From Streptomyces cadmiisoli (lineage in GTDB: Bacteria > Actinomycetota > Actinomycetes > Streptomycetales > Streptomycetaceae): a stretch of 64,000 bases of DNA. The notes beneath the pieces are model-generated. The model was not told the DNA's origin. It ran no database searches and saw nothing but the letters and a program-made list of their open reading frames with translations. This document shows, piece after piece, positions 1 to 8,444 of this stretch (the stretch's first letter is position 1; every line of letters starts with the position of its first letter). The stretch lies in assembly GCF_003261055.1 (NCBI RefSeq), contig NZ_CP030073.1, forward strand, positions 8,308,001-8,372,000, in the 5' to 3' direction. The position numbers and the translations under genes were made by a program.

Positions 1-1615
1 TGCGGCCGAGCGGGTTGTGGAACCACACCTTGCTGCCGCTGTACCAGATCGCCGTCCAGGCGCCCTTCTTGTCGGCGACGACAAACTGCTGCCCGGCCTG
101 TGCGGCGCTGCCCCAGTCGCTGATCCGGTCGGTGCCGGGGGCGCCGTCGGGGTGGATCGTCTGCTCACCGAAGAGGGGAGCGTCGGCACGCGGTTCGGTA
201 CGCAGGCGGACGAAGTTCGACGCCTTGCGCACGGTGGTGCATTCCTCGGTGGCACCGCTGCCGTCGTCTTCCGGGCAGAGCTCCATCGTCTGCTTGTTGC
301 GGGTGAAACCCGGGGCGATGGTCACCGCGGAGCCGACGGGGCCGACGCCGTGCCTGCCCTCGACCGGCGCGCCCACCATGGCCATGAAGCGCTCCCAGTT
401 CCACGACGGACCCGGGTCCCAGTGCTGGTCCTTCGTGAACCGGTCGGCCGGCGCGATGATGTTGTCGTGGCCGATGATGTGCTGCCGGTCCAGCGGGATG
501 TCGAACCGCTCGGCCAGGTACTTCACCAGTTCCGCGTTCGCGTGGTACTGCGACTGGGTGTACCACGTGGCGCCGTGGGCGGCGTAACCCTCGTTCTCGA
601 TACCGATCGAGTGCAGGTTCGTGGAGTAGTTGCCCGCGTGGAAGCCCAGGTCCTTCGTGGGCACCATCTGGGTCACCGCGCCGTCGGAGGACCGCACCAC
701 GTAGTGGGCGGCGACCTTCTTCGCCGGGTTCTGGAACGTGGCGATGGCCGACTCGTAGGGCGACTCGGTGTCGTGGATGATGATCTGGTCGATCCGGATG
801 CCGTTCGCGGGCCGGTTCGAGACCTGGCCGTTGCCCGGCGCGGCCGGAATGAAGCGGCAGTCCAGGCCCGGCGGGCACTCGGTGTCCGCCGCCACGGCCG
901 CGGACAGTTTGAGCTTGTTCAGCTGCGACGTGACCGGGGCGACCGCGCTGTCGGCGGCGAGCTTGACGCTCTCTCCGTCGTCCGTCTTGCGCGCGACGCC
1001 CTTCTTCATGGTGGCGTAGACGCGGTCGGCGAAGGCGGTCGCGCTCTGACGTACCGTGGACTCGCTGTAGCGGGCGACCGCCCCGTACCAGTCATCCGGG
1101 TTGTCGGACGTCTCGCCCTGCAACTGCTTCTGGTAGGACGCCAGCAGGGCCGCGCCACCGCGGATGTTCGCGGAGGGATCGTTGCGCAGCTCGTCGGCCG
1201 GCAGGCCGGTCAGCTCGGCCGCGGTCTGCAGCGTGTGCAGAGCCTCGTCCTCGGCCAGTTCCTCGGCCTCCGCCCGGCCGGCCATACCGGCGGCTCCGCC
1301 GGCGAGCATCTCCGGCGTGACGTCGGTCAGGTGCATGGGGCCGAATCCACCGGACGCGCTGTGGTGTCCCTGGTTGCTGTCCCATGCCGACTGCTCGTAG
1401 GCCACCGCCAGCAGCACCTGCTGGGGCACCTTGTACTCCTTGGCCGCCGCCGCGAAGTCCTGCTGAAGTGTCGGGTCCGCGGCGGAGTTGTCCCCCGTGG
1501 CCTGCGCCACGACGGGAACGGTGATGGCTCCCGCCACTGCAATGGCCACCGCACCGAGCGCGATGGGCCGCCGCCGGGAGGCATGCTTCCGGCGTGATGC
1601 TGTGTTTTTTGTCAT
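1..1615 (-). CDS. Secreted N-acetylmuramoyl-L-alanine amidase, C-terminus cut by window edge
   Basis: Zinc amidase expected to cut the bond between N-acetylmuramic acid and L-alanine in peptidoglycan, outside the membrane. The frame opens at ATG 1615 and stays open for 538 codons to the window edge, so the stop lies outside. Residues 1-41 are a basic then hydrophobic signal peptide ending near VVAQA. Residues about 45-200 contain [12 protein letters not shown] and GFGPMHLTD, like the lysozyme-fold module found in front of such amidases. The amidase_2 domain spans about 270-400: IIIHDTES near 280 carries the first metal His, GIENEG follows, and HIIGHDN near 378 carries further ligands. From about 470 an SH3-like wall-binding region begins (VRLRTEP, then [12 protein letters not shown]). 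The family call is firm; the N-terminal module is by resemblance. Confidence 0.9.
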   Translation of the reverse strand, partial: MTKNTASRRKHASRRRPIALGAVAIAVAGAITVPVVAQATGDNSAADPTLQQDFAAAAKEYKVPQQVLLAVAYEQSAWDSNQGHHSASGGFGPMHLTDVTPEMLAGGAAGMAGRAEAEELAEDEALHTLQTAAELTGLPADELRNDPSANIRGGAALLASYQKQLQGETSDNPDDWYGAVARYSESTVRQSATAFADRVYATMKKGVARKTDDGESVKLAADSAVAPVTSQLNKLKLSAAVAADTECPPGLDCRFIPAAPGNGQVSNRPANGIRIDQIIIHDTESPYESAIATFQNPAKKVAAHYVVRSSDGAVTQMVPTKDLGFHAGNYSTNLHSIGIENEGYAAHGATWYTQSQYHANAELVKYLAERFDIPLDRQHIIGHDNIIAPADRFTKDQHWDPGPSWNWERFMAMVGAPVEGRHGVGPVGSAVTIAPGFTRNKQTMELCPEDDGSGATEECTTVRKASNFVRLRTEPRADAPLFGEQTIHPDGAPGTDRISDWGSAAQAGQQFVVADKKGAWTAIWYSGSKVWFHNPLGR

Positions 1616-2637
1616 TGAGTTTCCGATTCCGGGCTGACGGGACACCCCACCCGTCAGCAACGTGAAGCGACACGAAGTGGATCGTCGGGCGACGGCTCGT
1701 TCAGCGCAGGAGGCCGACGTGGGCCGTCCTGAAGCGCCGTCAACACCTGTTCGTGTCAACCCTGAAGTCGATGTATGACGAACGTACCAGACCGCTCGAC
1801 ACGCAAACACAACATGCTGCGCTCGGGGTCTTGGGGTGCGGCGGGTATGCCAGTTATGCGGGTATTTGATGCGACCTGTTGAACCCGTCGGCCACCTGAA
1901 GATGACGACATTTACACGTTTTCTTCATGAGAACAGTGGCAAACAGTGTGTCGCTGATCCGAGGCCTCTCGCGGATCCGTCCGGCGCTGCCGCCGATACA
2001 CCGGCACCGAGTGACGCCGCAGGAAGTAGCCGCCGCACCTGACCGTCATCGGCGAGTTCAACCGCTGCGCGGTCGGATGTCACACCCTGCCGAGGTGCGC
2101 GGTCATGTCTGGAAGAGAGCGAAACCCGCCCGCCGCACACGTCGAGCGCGGCCAATGAAGCAACTCACGAGGACACGACATGACTACTGAGCCCGCCGTG
2201 ACGAGGCCGAGCGATCCTCGCTCGTCACGGAGACGCACGATGGTCACGGCCGCGGTTCGCGCCGCCGTCTCGTCCCTCGAGAGCCTGCCGGTCAGAGCCG
2301 CCGCGCCCGAATAGGCCGGCCGCCGCGGACCGAGGGACGATCCCCTCTTCGTCGGCCGGGCCCCACACACACCTTCTCCGCGCGCGAGGCGTCATGGCGT
2401 CGGCACCACCATCGCGGGGCCCGGTCCGCCGCGGGCCATACGCGTACTCCGACGCCTGGGCGGCCACGTCGGAAGTACCTCCGTATCCGGCAGCGGACAG
2501 GGCGCGGCGCGCGTCGACCGTGCCGGGCCCTGCGCCCACTACTCATCGCTGCCCGGCCACATCCCACATCCGGACGACAGGCGCTGCGGGACGCAAGCAC
2601 GTTCCACCGCCCTGAGCCGAATGCACAGGAGCGCACC
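1616..2637. other. Long intergenic region, possibly decayed
   Basis: About 1 kb without a convincing gene. The part next to the amidase start is comparatively AT-rich and should hold its promoter. The rest has mixed codon-position bias in every frame. The only stretch with a good start signal is the short Tat-like ORF at 2180-2314. The region reads like eroded coding DNA, but no frame shows recognisable domains. Confidence 0.4.
2180..2314 (+). pseudogene. Short ORF resembling the N-terminus of a Tat-exported protein
   Basis: A 44-codon ORF begins at ATG 2180 behind a plausible ribosome site (CACGAGGACACGAC). The product starts MTTEPAVTRPSDPRSSRRRT, then has an alanine/valine stretch and ends with LPVRAAAPE before a stop. 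A twin-Arg-like SRRRT, a weakly hydrophobic core and an A-x-A-like end are the layout of a Tat signal peptide, but no mature domain follows. The simplest reading is the surviving 5' end of a lost exported enzyme. A genuine small protein is possible. The hydrophobic core contains Arg and Glu, which argues against a working signal today. Confidence 0.3.
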
Positions 2638-2991
2638 TTGTCCTACCACGAGCACACCGACCACCAGTACGCGAAGCACATCCGCGCCGGCGCCCCAGCG
2701 GCCTTCAAGGCTTTTGTGGCCTGGGACGCACAGGCCATGCGTGGCAGTGACAACGTCATCCCGCCCAAGTACACAGAACTCATGGCCGTGGCGGTGGCAC
2801 TGACCACCCAGTGCCCGTACTGCATCGAGGCGCACACCAAGGCCGCGCACGCCGCAGGCGCAACCCAGCAGGAGTTGGCCGAGACCATCATGGTCGCGGC
2901 AGCGCTGCGCGCGGGTGGCAGCTACGCCCATGGCTTCATGGCGATGAAGTTCTTCGACCAGGCCCAGAGCCCCGAAACGCCTGACGAGTAA
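2638..2991 (+). CDS. Carboxymuconolactone decarboxylase family protein (AhpD-like)
   Basis: A 117-residue cytoplasmic protein of the CMD/AhpD fold. The signature is near residue 58: TTQCPYCIEAHTKAA, a CxxC pair followed by the conserved E-x-H, as in thiol-dependent peroxide-reducing members. Members work as small all-helical oligomers with a redox cysteine pair. The start is TTG 2638, chosen because AGGAG sits seven bases upstream and the frame then begins with the expected N-terminus (MSYHEHTDHQ). The NmrA-like gene follows 109 bp downstream on the same strand and could share its transcript. The electron donor and substrate cannot be read from the sequence. Family call firm, role inferred. 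Confidence 0.9.
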   Translation: MSYHEHTDHQYAKHIRAGAPAAFKAFVAWDAQAMRGSDNVIPPKYTELMAVAVALTTQCPYCIEAHTKAAHAAGATQQELAETIMVAAALRAGGSYAHGFMAMKFFDQAQSPETPDE

Positions 2992-3100
2992 GCGCATGGC
3001 GGCGGCTCGGGCTCCGAGCACCGCCTGTCAGTGCCGGTTGCGGTCGCTGCCGCCGCCGACAGTTCACCCTTCCAGGTAACCGAACCAATGGAGTTCTCAG

Positions 3101-3952
3101 ATGGTTGATGACCCGATTCTGGTGCTTGCCGCGACCGGCGGACAGGGCAAGGCCGTGACCGACGCGCTGTTGGCCCGCGGGGCAAAGGTGCGGGCGATGG
3201 TGCGGAATCCGGAGAGTCCCGCCGCGCGTCTGCTCGCCGTCGAGGGCGTCGATGTGGTGACCGGTTCCCTGAGTGATCGCCTGTCCCTCGGCGCCGCGAT
3301 GGAGGGCGTGGCGGGAGTCTTCGCCTACACCACTCCGTTCGACGCCGGCGTGGAGGCCGAGGTGGCCCAGGGGCGGGCGATCCTGGCTGCCGCAGGCGAA
3401 AAGCGCGTGCCTCATCTGGTGTTCAGCTCGGTGGCAGGGGCCGACCAGGGCAGTGGCGTACCGCATTTCGACAGCAAGGCCCGTATCGAAGCCGAGCTGG
3501 TCTCCGGTGACGTGCCTCATACGATTCTGGGTCCGACGTACTTCTTCGACAACGCCCTCGGCGGAGCGCAACGACTCCTCAGCGGGGCACTCGACCTGCC
3601 GCTCCCCTCTCACAAGCCGCTGCAGCAGCTGGCCCGCGCCGACCATGGTGCGTTCGCGGCCGGAGTGCTGCTCAACCCCACTCCGTACCTGGGGCGGCGG
3701 ATCGAGCTGGCGAGCGACGCACCCACTCCCGCGCAGATGGCAGCCACACTGAGCGGCGCCCTGGGACGGGTGGTTCGGCATGAGTACTTTCCCCTGGACG
3801 CGATCGGCGATCCCGACATGCACGCGATGTGGACGTTCCTCGACGGACCCGGTTACCGCGTCGACATCCCGACTCTGCATACGGCCCACCCGGAAATCAG
3901 CTGGACCAGCTTCGCCGACTGGGCACAACTCACGTTCGCGGCAGACCACTGA
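3101..3952 (+). CDS. NmrA-like NAD(P)-binding protein
   Basis: A 283-residue protein of the atypical short-chain dehydrogenase class. The N-terminal Rossmann fold shows LVLAATGGQGKAVTDALL at residues about 6-23, then VRAMVRNPES, where the Arg suits an NADP phosphate. Later segments typical of NmrA/HSCARG proteins are GVDVVTGSLSD, LVFSSVAGAD and ILGPTYFFDNAL. The catalytic Tyr-x-x-x-Lys of true dehydrogenases is not evident, so it may sense redox state or act as a quinone or isoflavone-type reductase. The start is the ATG at 3101, behind AACCAATGGAGTTCTCAG, where GGAG is a plausible ribosome site. A hairpin at 3998-4030 ends the unit. Confidence 0.88.
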   Translation: MVDDPILVLAATGGQGKAVTDALLARGAKVRAMVRNPESPAARLLAVEGVDVVTGSLSDRLSLGAAMEGVAGVFAYTTPFDAGVEAEVAQGRAILAAAGEKRVPHLVFSSVAGADQGSGVPHFDSKARIEAELVSGDVPHTILGPTYFFDNALGGAQRLLSGALDLPLPSHKPLQQLARADHGAFAAGVLLNPTPYLGRRIELASDAPTPAQMAATLSGALGRVVRHEYFPLDAIGDPDMHAMWTFLDGPGYRVDIPTLHTAHPEISWTSFADWAQLTFAADH

Positions 3953-3997
3953 TCCCCGGGGAGTCGGGGACTCCCTTCGGTTGTCGTCAGCCGGACA

Positions 3998-4030
3998 TCC
4001 GGGGGCTGCTGATCAGCCGCAGCCCCCGGA
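3998..4030 (+). terminator. Hairpin terminator after the NmrA-like gene
   Basis: A perfect 12-bp stem (arms 3998-4009 and 4019-4030, TCCGGGGGCTGC and its complement) with a 9-base loop lies 46 bases after the stop. It lacks a T-run, as is common in Streptomyces. Confidence 0.65.
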
Positions 4031-4197
4031 GGGCGACGCATGCGCCGCTCCAGGCGGCGCCGCAGGCACACAGGACCGGTTCAGGCCCATGCGGAATTCG
4101 GTGTCGGGCCACACATCTGCTCTGTGGCCCGTCTGGTCCTGCCCCCAGGACCTGGGTGGGTCAGCGCCTGCGCCCGCACACACGCAAGGAGGAAAAC

Positions 4198-4857
4198 ATG
4201 ATCGAGAACGGGGCGGAGCACGAGCTCGGCAATGCGAGATTCGTGTCCAGGCTGTCCGAACTGGGCTGCGCCGCCCTCGTGGACGCCATGGGACGAATCC
4301 ACGATCACCGAGCGCACATCCTGCCCATGGTCAGTCCGGACCCCGGTCGGCCTCTGTTCGGTCCGGCGGCCACCATCGCGTTCATGCCCCGCCGGGACGA
4401 CCTGACACAGTCCTCCGAAACCTTCGCCGACTTCTTCTACCAGGCCGTCGGCGAATCCCCGGCAGGTCGTGTTCTCGTGCTCTCCAGCGGCGGTTACCCG
4501 GACGTATCGCATGCGGGGGGAACGAAGCTCTCCAGGGTTGCCCATCACGGGCTCGCCGGGGTCCTTGCCGACGGACGCCTGAGGGACTTCCGTCAGTTGC
4601 GCGAACAGGGCTTCGCCACCTGGTGCAATGGCGAGTCGACACGATGGGGTGGCGAGGTCGTCATGCCCTACGCGGCCGACGTGACAGTGGAGTTCGCCGG
4701 CGTCTGCATCACACCCGGGGACTATGTGTACGCCGATTCCTCAGGCGCGGTTGTCATACCTTCGCAAAGCCTGCACCGGGTTCTGGAGATCGCTCGCAAA
4801 GTCGAAGGTGAGGACTCCCACTTCTTGGAGCAGATCCGGGCTGAGCAGATTCCGTGA
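4198..4857 (+). CDS. RraA-like protein (HMG/CHA aldolase superfamily)
   Basis: A 219-residue protein of the RraA fold, a family that includes 4-hydroxy-4-methyl-2-oxoglutarate aldolases and inhibitors of RNase E. The signature is near residues 120-131, GVLADGRLRDFRQL, where the Arg and Asp of the G-x-x-x-D-G-x-x-R-D pattern bind substrate and metal in the aldolases. Other family features are CAALVDAMGR near the N-terminus and GDYVYADSSGAVVIP near the C-terminus. The start is ATG 4198, directly behind the strong site AAGGAGGAAAAC. It stands alone, with its own leader after the terminator at 4030, and converges on the DUF2218 gene. The retained Arg/Asp pair favours an enzyme, but no neighbouring pathway identifies the substrate. 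Confidence 0.85.
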   Translation: MIENGAEHELGNARFVSRLSELGCAALVDAMGRIHDHRAHILPMVSPDPGRPLFGPAATIAFMPRRDDLTQSSETFADFFYQAVGESPAGRVLVLSSGGYPDVSHAGGTKLSRVAHHGLAGVLADGRLRDFRQLREQGFATWCNGESTRWGGEVVMPYAADVTVEFAGVCITPGDYVYADSSGAVVIPSQSLHRVLEIARKVEGEDSHFLEQIRAEQIP

Positions 4858-4957
4858 CGGAGCGGCCGGTGGCGCAATACGTCGCTGAGCGCTCCGCTGT
4901 GATCGATCCCCGGGTGTCTGTCCGGCAGCCGTCGGGCACCTGATCCACGGCCGCTGT

Positions 4958-5563
4958 TCACCACCTGCTGCGACGCCGTGCTGCACGGCGGCCCAGGAGA
5001 AAGACCGCCTTCGCCAAGGCCACGGCGAGGAGCGCTCCCAAGCCCCAGTGTCCCCACGGACCCGACACAAGGAGCAGTCCGCCGACACCGAGGTGAACGG
5101 CCACAGCCAGGGCGACGACGGCTATGAGGCCGATCGTGGCGCGGCGTCGTGGCCGACGAGCCGGGGCTGTCCGCGGAGGGTCGGGAGCGACAGCGATGAG
5201 GTCAACGGGCCGGTGATCGACGGTTTCGGACTGTTGCCAGGTGACCTGAGGCGCATCGCGTCTGCCGGCCTTCTGCAGGCGGCGAGTCATCAGACGCTGG
5301 ATGCGTAGGAGGCTGTCCTGGTCGGCGGCTTCAGCGCGGAGCGTCAGGACGTCGGTGCCGGCATGCAGGGTGCATCGGGCCCAGCCGAGGTCGACGGTCC
5401 CGCGTGTGACTGACCGTTCGATGTGCTGGAGCGTACTCATGTCGGCGTGGTGCGGGCGTGGTCGGAGCCGCATGTGACCGCCTGTTCGGCTGGGTTGGCG
5501 GCACAGCTCGGACAGGTACCGGCCCGAATGCTCGGTTTGTATGCGGGCCTCGGCGATCAGCAT
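4958..5563 (-). CDS. DUF2218 domain membrane protein
   Basis: A 201-residue protein of unknown function. Residues about 1-100 match the DUF2218 pattern: it opens MLIAEARIQTEHSGRYL, continues LCRQPSRTGGH and has GWARCTLHAG and LTLRAEAADQDSLLRIQRL, with further His in between. After a basic stretch (ARRPRRRATIG) come two hydrophobic segments near residues 140-160 and 167-185, then an Arg-rich tail, so the domain is probably cytoplasmic and anchored at its C-terminus. The ATG at 5563 is preceded by GGAAAGGACTTCG, an excellent ribosome site. It lies 207 bp downstream of the cupin gene on the same strand. Many family members lack the membrane part; the fusion is noted, not explained. Confidence 0.8.
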   Translation of the reverse strand: MLIAEARIQTEHSGRYLSELCRQPSRTGGHMRLRPRPHHADMSTLQHIERSVTRGTVDLGWARCTLHAGTDVLTLRAEAADQDSLLRIQRLMTRRLQKAGRRDAPQVTWQQSETVDHRPVDLIAVAPDPPRTAPARRPRRRATIGLIAVVALAVAVHLGVGGLLLVSGPWGHWGLGALLAVALAKAVFLLGRRAARRRSRW

Positions 5564-5770
5564 CGAAGTCCTTTCCGGGGCGCGGGGAGGGATGCGTATG
5601 GCTCAGTGGTGAGCGCCGGTGGCGGGCCGCAAACGAAGCACTTCGGCGCTTGGAGCTGTACAGGGGGCCCATGGCATGGGTCGGCCGGCGAGCCGGTCGA
5701 CGGGGCGCGCGGTTGAGGCCGCACGGTGGCGGGGAGGCCGGGCCGCTACCGGCCTTTCCCGCTCCAGTCG

Positions 5771-6181
5771 CTACAGGCGCGGTGCCCGGCGGTCCCGACG
5801 GGCTTCGAGCTCCTCCGGGCTCACCACGGTGAGCACCGGCTGCCCGGGCGCGGAGAGGATCGTGGCGAGGTAGGCGGTTTCGCCGTCCGGGAGGTTGTTG
5901 GCGCCCTGGTAGTGGATGACGTCGGCGCCCGGCTCCCAGAACGTCTCCCCGGCCTTGATGACGCGCTGCGGTTCGCCCTCCAGCTCGAAGATCATCTCGC
6001 CCTTGACCACGTATCCGAACGCGGGGCCGGAGTGACGGTGCGGCGGGGAACCCGCGTCACCGCCGGGCAGGGTGATCAGAACGGTCTTCGCGACAGCGTT
6101 CTCGGGGATCGTCGTACCGGGGACCGAGGCGAGGATCTGTACCGTCGGGGGCAGACGCAGCTCGGGGTTCTCGTCGCTCAT
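5771..6181 (-). CDS. Small cupin-domain protein
   Basis: A 136-residue single-domain cupin, probably cytoplasmic. The first cupin motif is at residues about 46-66 (GSPPHRHSGPAFGYVVKGEM), with the metal-binding His-x-His and the Gly-Tyr-Val-Val-x-Gly strand. The second, about 75-95, is IKAGETFWEPGADVIHYQGA, with a third His. The start is placed at ATG 6181 (MSDENPEL) rather than an upstream ATG at 6220, because AGGCTCCTCATC lies just before it and family members begin close to this point. It is divergent from the RidA-family gene across a 258-bp region, so the two may share control. Substrate unknown. Confidence 0.82.
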   Translation of the reverse strand: MSDENPELRLPPTVQILASVPGTTIPENAVAKTVLITLPGGDAGSPPHRHSGPAFGYVVKGEMIFELEGEPQRVIKAGETFWEPGADVIHYQGANNLPDGETAYLATILSAPGQPVLTVVSPEELEARRDRRAPRL

Positions 6182-6439
6182 GATGAGGAGCCTCACTCGG
6201 GTGGTTTCGTGCATGCGCACTGCGGTTGTGCGACCTCATTCAGCAAGACAAGTCAGCGCACTGATCCGTGACAGAACAGCTCGGTCGTCACAGCTGACCG
6301 GTGTGGCACCGATGTTGACACCCTGTCAGTCGTAGCGCCTGTCCACGCGGGGTCGACATGTCACGGGACAGGCATGACCTCGGTCTCATGTGTCGTCCCC
6401 GCTCGCGGGAACGTTTCGGTCGAATATGAGGAGAAAGTC

Positions 6440-6844
6440 ATGACGGTTCAAAGCAAGGAACTTGCCTTCGGTCTGCCGTGGGAGTCGCTGTACGGCTACA
6501 GCCAGGCCGTGCAGGCCGGTGACACGCTCCATGTCTCCGGGCAGTTGTCGCACGACAGCGCCGGGGCCTTTGTCGGGACGGGGGACTTCGAGCTTCAGGT
6601 CAGGACGACCCTCGGCAACCTGGACCGGGTGCTGGAGCACTTCGGCGCCACCCGTGGCCAGATCGTCGAGACCACGATCCTCGTCAGGAACCTGCGGGAG
6701 CACTTCGACACCGTCGCCCGTCTGCATGCCGAGTACGTCGGTGAGCGTCGGCCGACCAGCACCGTGATGGGTGTGTCCGATCTCGCGCTGCCCGACCAGC
6801 TCGTGGAGATCGGCGCGGTCGTCCGCCTCGACCTGCCGCGCTAG
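6440..6844 (+). CDS. RidA family protein
   Basis: A 134-residue protein of the Rid (YjgF/YER057c/UK114) superfamily. The family's founding activity is hydrolysis of reactive enamine/imine intermediates. Recognisable parts are YSQAVQAGDTLHVSGQLSHD (residues about 17-36), QVRTTLGNLDRVLEHFGA, and the end RPTSTVMGVSDLALPDQLVEIGAVVRL. The active-site Arg of RidA proper, usually in a C-(I/V)-R segment, is not clear here: GERRPTST supplies an Arg, so membership of another Rid subgroup is possible. The start is ATG 6440 behind GAGGAGAAAGTC; an upstream in-frame ATG at 6374 lacks a ribosome site. A strong hairpin follows at 7063-7094. Confidence 0.87.
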   Translation: MTVQSKELAFGLPWESLYGYSQAVQAGDTLHVSGQLSHDSAGAFVGTGDFELQVRTTLGNLDRVLEHFGATRGQIVETTILVRNLREHFDTVARLHAEYVGERRPTSTVMGVSDLALPDQLVEIGAVVRLDLPR

Positions 6845-7289
6845 CCTCCGGACTGGGGGACCGGCGTAGGCCCCCGCCGTCGGGCAGCAGCCGTATGCCC
6901 CACTCGCGCCCGGCACGAGGTCGAACACCCGGCCTCGGAGGTCCTCCGGCCTGATGTGCCGGGGGCGTATCCCCGGTGCTCGCCCCTCCGCACGCGGCAC
7001 ACGTCGCCGCCTCGCGCAGCGACGTGGAGCCCCGGAGGTGTTACCAGCACCCTCACACATCTGCGCCGGCCGCCCGAGCACGGGCGGCCGGCGCATCGTG
7101 CTGTGCACGGAGAGTCTCGGCACGACGGGCAGTGTGATCAATGCCATAGCGACTTCCGGTTGGCTGACCGGAAAAGGCATGGTTGTCGGAGTTGTCACGG
7201 AGCAGCACCCTGTCTGGTCAGTGTGGCGAAACGGGTGAAGTGGGCCTTAAGGCCTGTATCGCCATCAATTGTCCGAGGACCGGAACCCC
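6845..7289. other. Intergenic region between RidA and the PTS locus
   Basis: About 445 bases without a supported gene. It contains the 7063-7094 hairpin. A short frame about 7104-7238 reads plausibly (IVLCTESLGTTGS, then TGKGMVVGVV) but has no ribosome site and no recognised domain, so it is not called. Confidence 0.4.
7063..7094 (+). terminator. Strong GC hairpin downstream of the RidA gene
   Basis: A perfect 14-bp stem (arms 7063-7076 and 7081-7094, GCGCCGGCCGCCCG and its complement) with the 4-base loop AGCA. There is no T-tract. Confidence 0.65.
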
Positions 7290-7550
7290 ATGACCATGCA
7301 CAGCGCCCGACACGTGACCTGCGACACACCGGTGGAGACGTTCGTGATGTCCGACACCGGCCGGGCGCTGCTCGACGGGCAGGGGCGGTGGCCGCACGGA
7401 CGCAGGTCGCCCGGCGGGTGGGCGCATGTCGCGCCGGGCCGGGCCGCCACGTTCGCATGGCCGCCGTTCTTCGGGGAAGCGCAGACGAGTACTGCTCCTG
7501 ACGCAGCCTTCAGGGCGACGGGGCGGCCCGCGGTCGCCCCGTCGCCCTGA
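7290..7550 (+). CDS. Hypothetical small protein
   Basis: An 86-codon ORF from ATG 7290 to TGA 7548-7550. Its third codon positions are strongly G/C through most of the length, as in real genes here, and GAGGACCGGAACCCC precedes the start. The protein (MTMHSARHVTCDTPVETF at its start, TFAWPPFFGEAQTS in the middle) has no recognised domain, no membrane segment and a Pro/Ala-rich end. Its last codons run through the first arm of the 7511-7549 hairpin and the stop lies in the second arm, which is odd for a terminator behind its own gene. It may be a remnant or a leader-like ORF of the PTS locus. Confidence 0.3.
   Translation: MTMHSARHVTCDTPVETFVMSDTGRALLDGQGRWPHGRRSPGGWAHVAPGRAATFAWPPFFGEAQTSTAPDAAFRATGRPAVAPSP
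7511..7549 (+). terminator. 15-bp hairpin upstream of the PTS genes
   Basis: Perfect arms at 7511-7525 (CAGGGCGACGGGGCG) and 7535-7549 with a 9-base loop. It could terminate upstream transcription or sit in the PTS leader. A second inverted repeat follows at 7560-7582. Confidence 0.6.
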
Positions 7551-7559
7551 TCCCCGCCC

Positions 7560-7582
7560 CCGTGCCTGCCGGGCAGGCACGG
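7560..7582. promoter_or_regulatory. Inverted repeat just upstream of the PTS start
   Basis: Arms 7560-7570 (CCGTGCCTGCC) and 7572-7582 are complementary around a single central base, a 23-bp near-perfect palindrome ending 30 bases before the EIIA-EIIB start. A one-base centre suits a dimeric repressor site better than an RNA hairpin. The regulator is unknown and none is encoded next to it. Confidence 0.4.
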
Positions 7583-7612
7583 CAATGTCCCGTCCACCCC
7601 TGGAGTCGCGCA

Positions 7613-8422
7613 ATGACTGCGCTCACCGACCTGCTGTCCCTCTCCGCCGTCCGGCTCGACGTCGATGCCGCCGACTGGCGTGCCGCGATACGAGCGGCCG
7701 GTCAGGCACTGACCGACGACGGGATCAGCACGGCCGAGTACACCTCGCAGATGCTGGCCAACGTCGAGGACAACGGCCCCTACATCGTCATCGCCCCCGG
7801 TCTGGCCTTCGCACACGCGAGGCCTTCGCCGGCCGTGCTGAGGACGGGCATGTCCTGGATACGGCTGGCCCGGCCCGTGCCGTTCGGTCACGACACCAAC
7901 GACCCGGTCGGCCTCGTGGTCGCGCTGGCGGCCACCGACTCCTCCGCTCACACAGAGGCTCTGGGCGCGCTCGCCCGTGCGCTGTCCGACCCGACCACGG
8001 CCACCGCCCTGGAACGGGCGCGGACGGCCGAGGAGGTCCTCACGCTGCTCGGTGGCGGGCAGGCCACGACCGTCGTCGAGTCCGCCGCATCGGCCACCCC
8101 GCAAAGCGTCGACGCGCCCGCCGAGCCGGCCGCTTCCCATCACAAGATCCTCACCGTGTGCGGCAACGGCGTGGGCACCAGTCTGTTCTTGAAGAACACC
8201 CTGGAGCAGGTCCTCGACCGCTGGGGCTGGTCCCCGCACGTCACCGTCGAGGCGACGGACACCATCTCGGCCAAGGGCAAGGCCTCGGAGGCCGTCGCCA
8301 TCCTCACGTCGCGCGAAATAGCCAACACACTCGGCGATGTCGGCGTGCCCGTGAAGGTCGTCCAGGACTTCACCAGCACCGCCGAGGTCGACAACGTCCT
8401 GCGGGACACCTACAGCGTTTGA
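7613..8422 (+). CDS. PTS sugar transporter EIIA-EIIB fusion (ascorbate/galactitol type)
   Basis: A cytoplasmic phospho-carrier that takes phosphate from HPr and passes it to the sugar carried by the EIIC subunit. The 269 residues form two domains. EIIA (about 1-150) carries the phospho-His in LAFAHARPSP near residue 66, with the fructose/mannitol-type surroundings. EIIB (about 175-269) starts HKILTVCGNGVGTSLFLKN, with the phospho-Cys near residue 183, as in ascorbate and galactitol EIIB. They are joined by an Ala/Pro linker of about 25 residues. The start is ATG 7613; the ribosome site is weak (TGGAGTCGCGCA). The EIIC gene begins 22 bp downstream, so the two form an operon. No catabolic enzyme for an incoming sugar phosphate lies nearby. 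Confidence 0.92.
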   Translation: MTALTDLLSLSAVRLDVDAADWRAAIRAAGQALTDDGISTAEYTSQMLANVEDNGPYIVIAPGLAFAHARPSPAVLRTGMSWIRLARPVPFGHDTNDPVGLVVALAATDSSAHTEALGALARALSDPTTATALERARTAEEVLTLLGGGQATTVVESAASATPQSVDAPAEPAASHHKILTVCGNGVGTSLFLKNTLEQVLDRWGWSPHVTVEATDTISAKGKASEAVAILTSREIANTLGDVGVPVKVVQDFTSTAEVDNVLRDTYSV

Positions 8423-8444
8423 TCGAGAAAGGACGCACACTCTG

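Noticed and set aside
6338..6372. CCTGTCC ... GGACAGG inverted repeat between cupin and RidA genes
   Set aside because: Arms are seven bases with a 21-base gap and no matching second copy; could be chance in GC-rich DNA.
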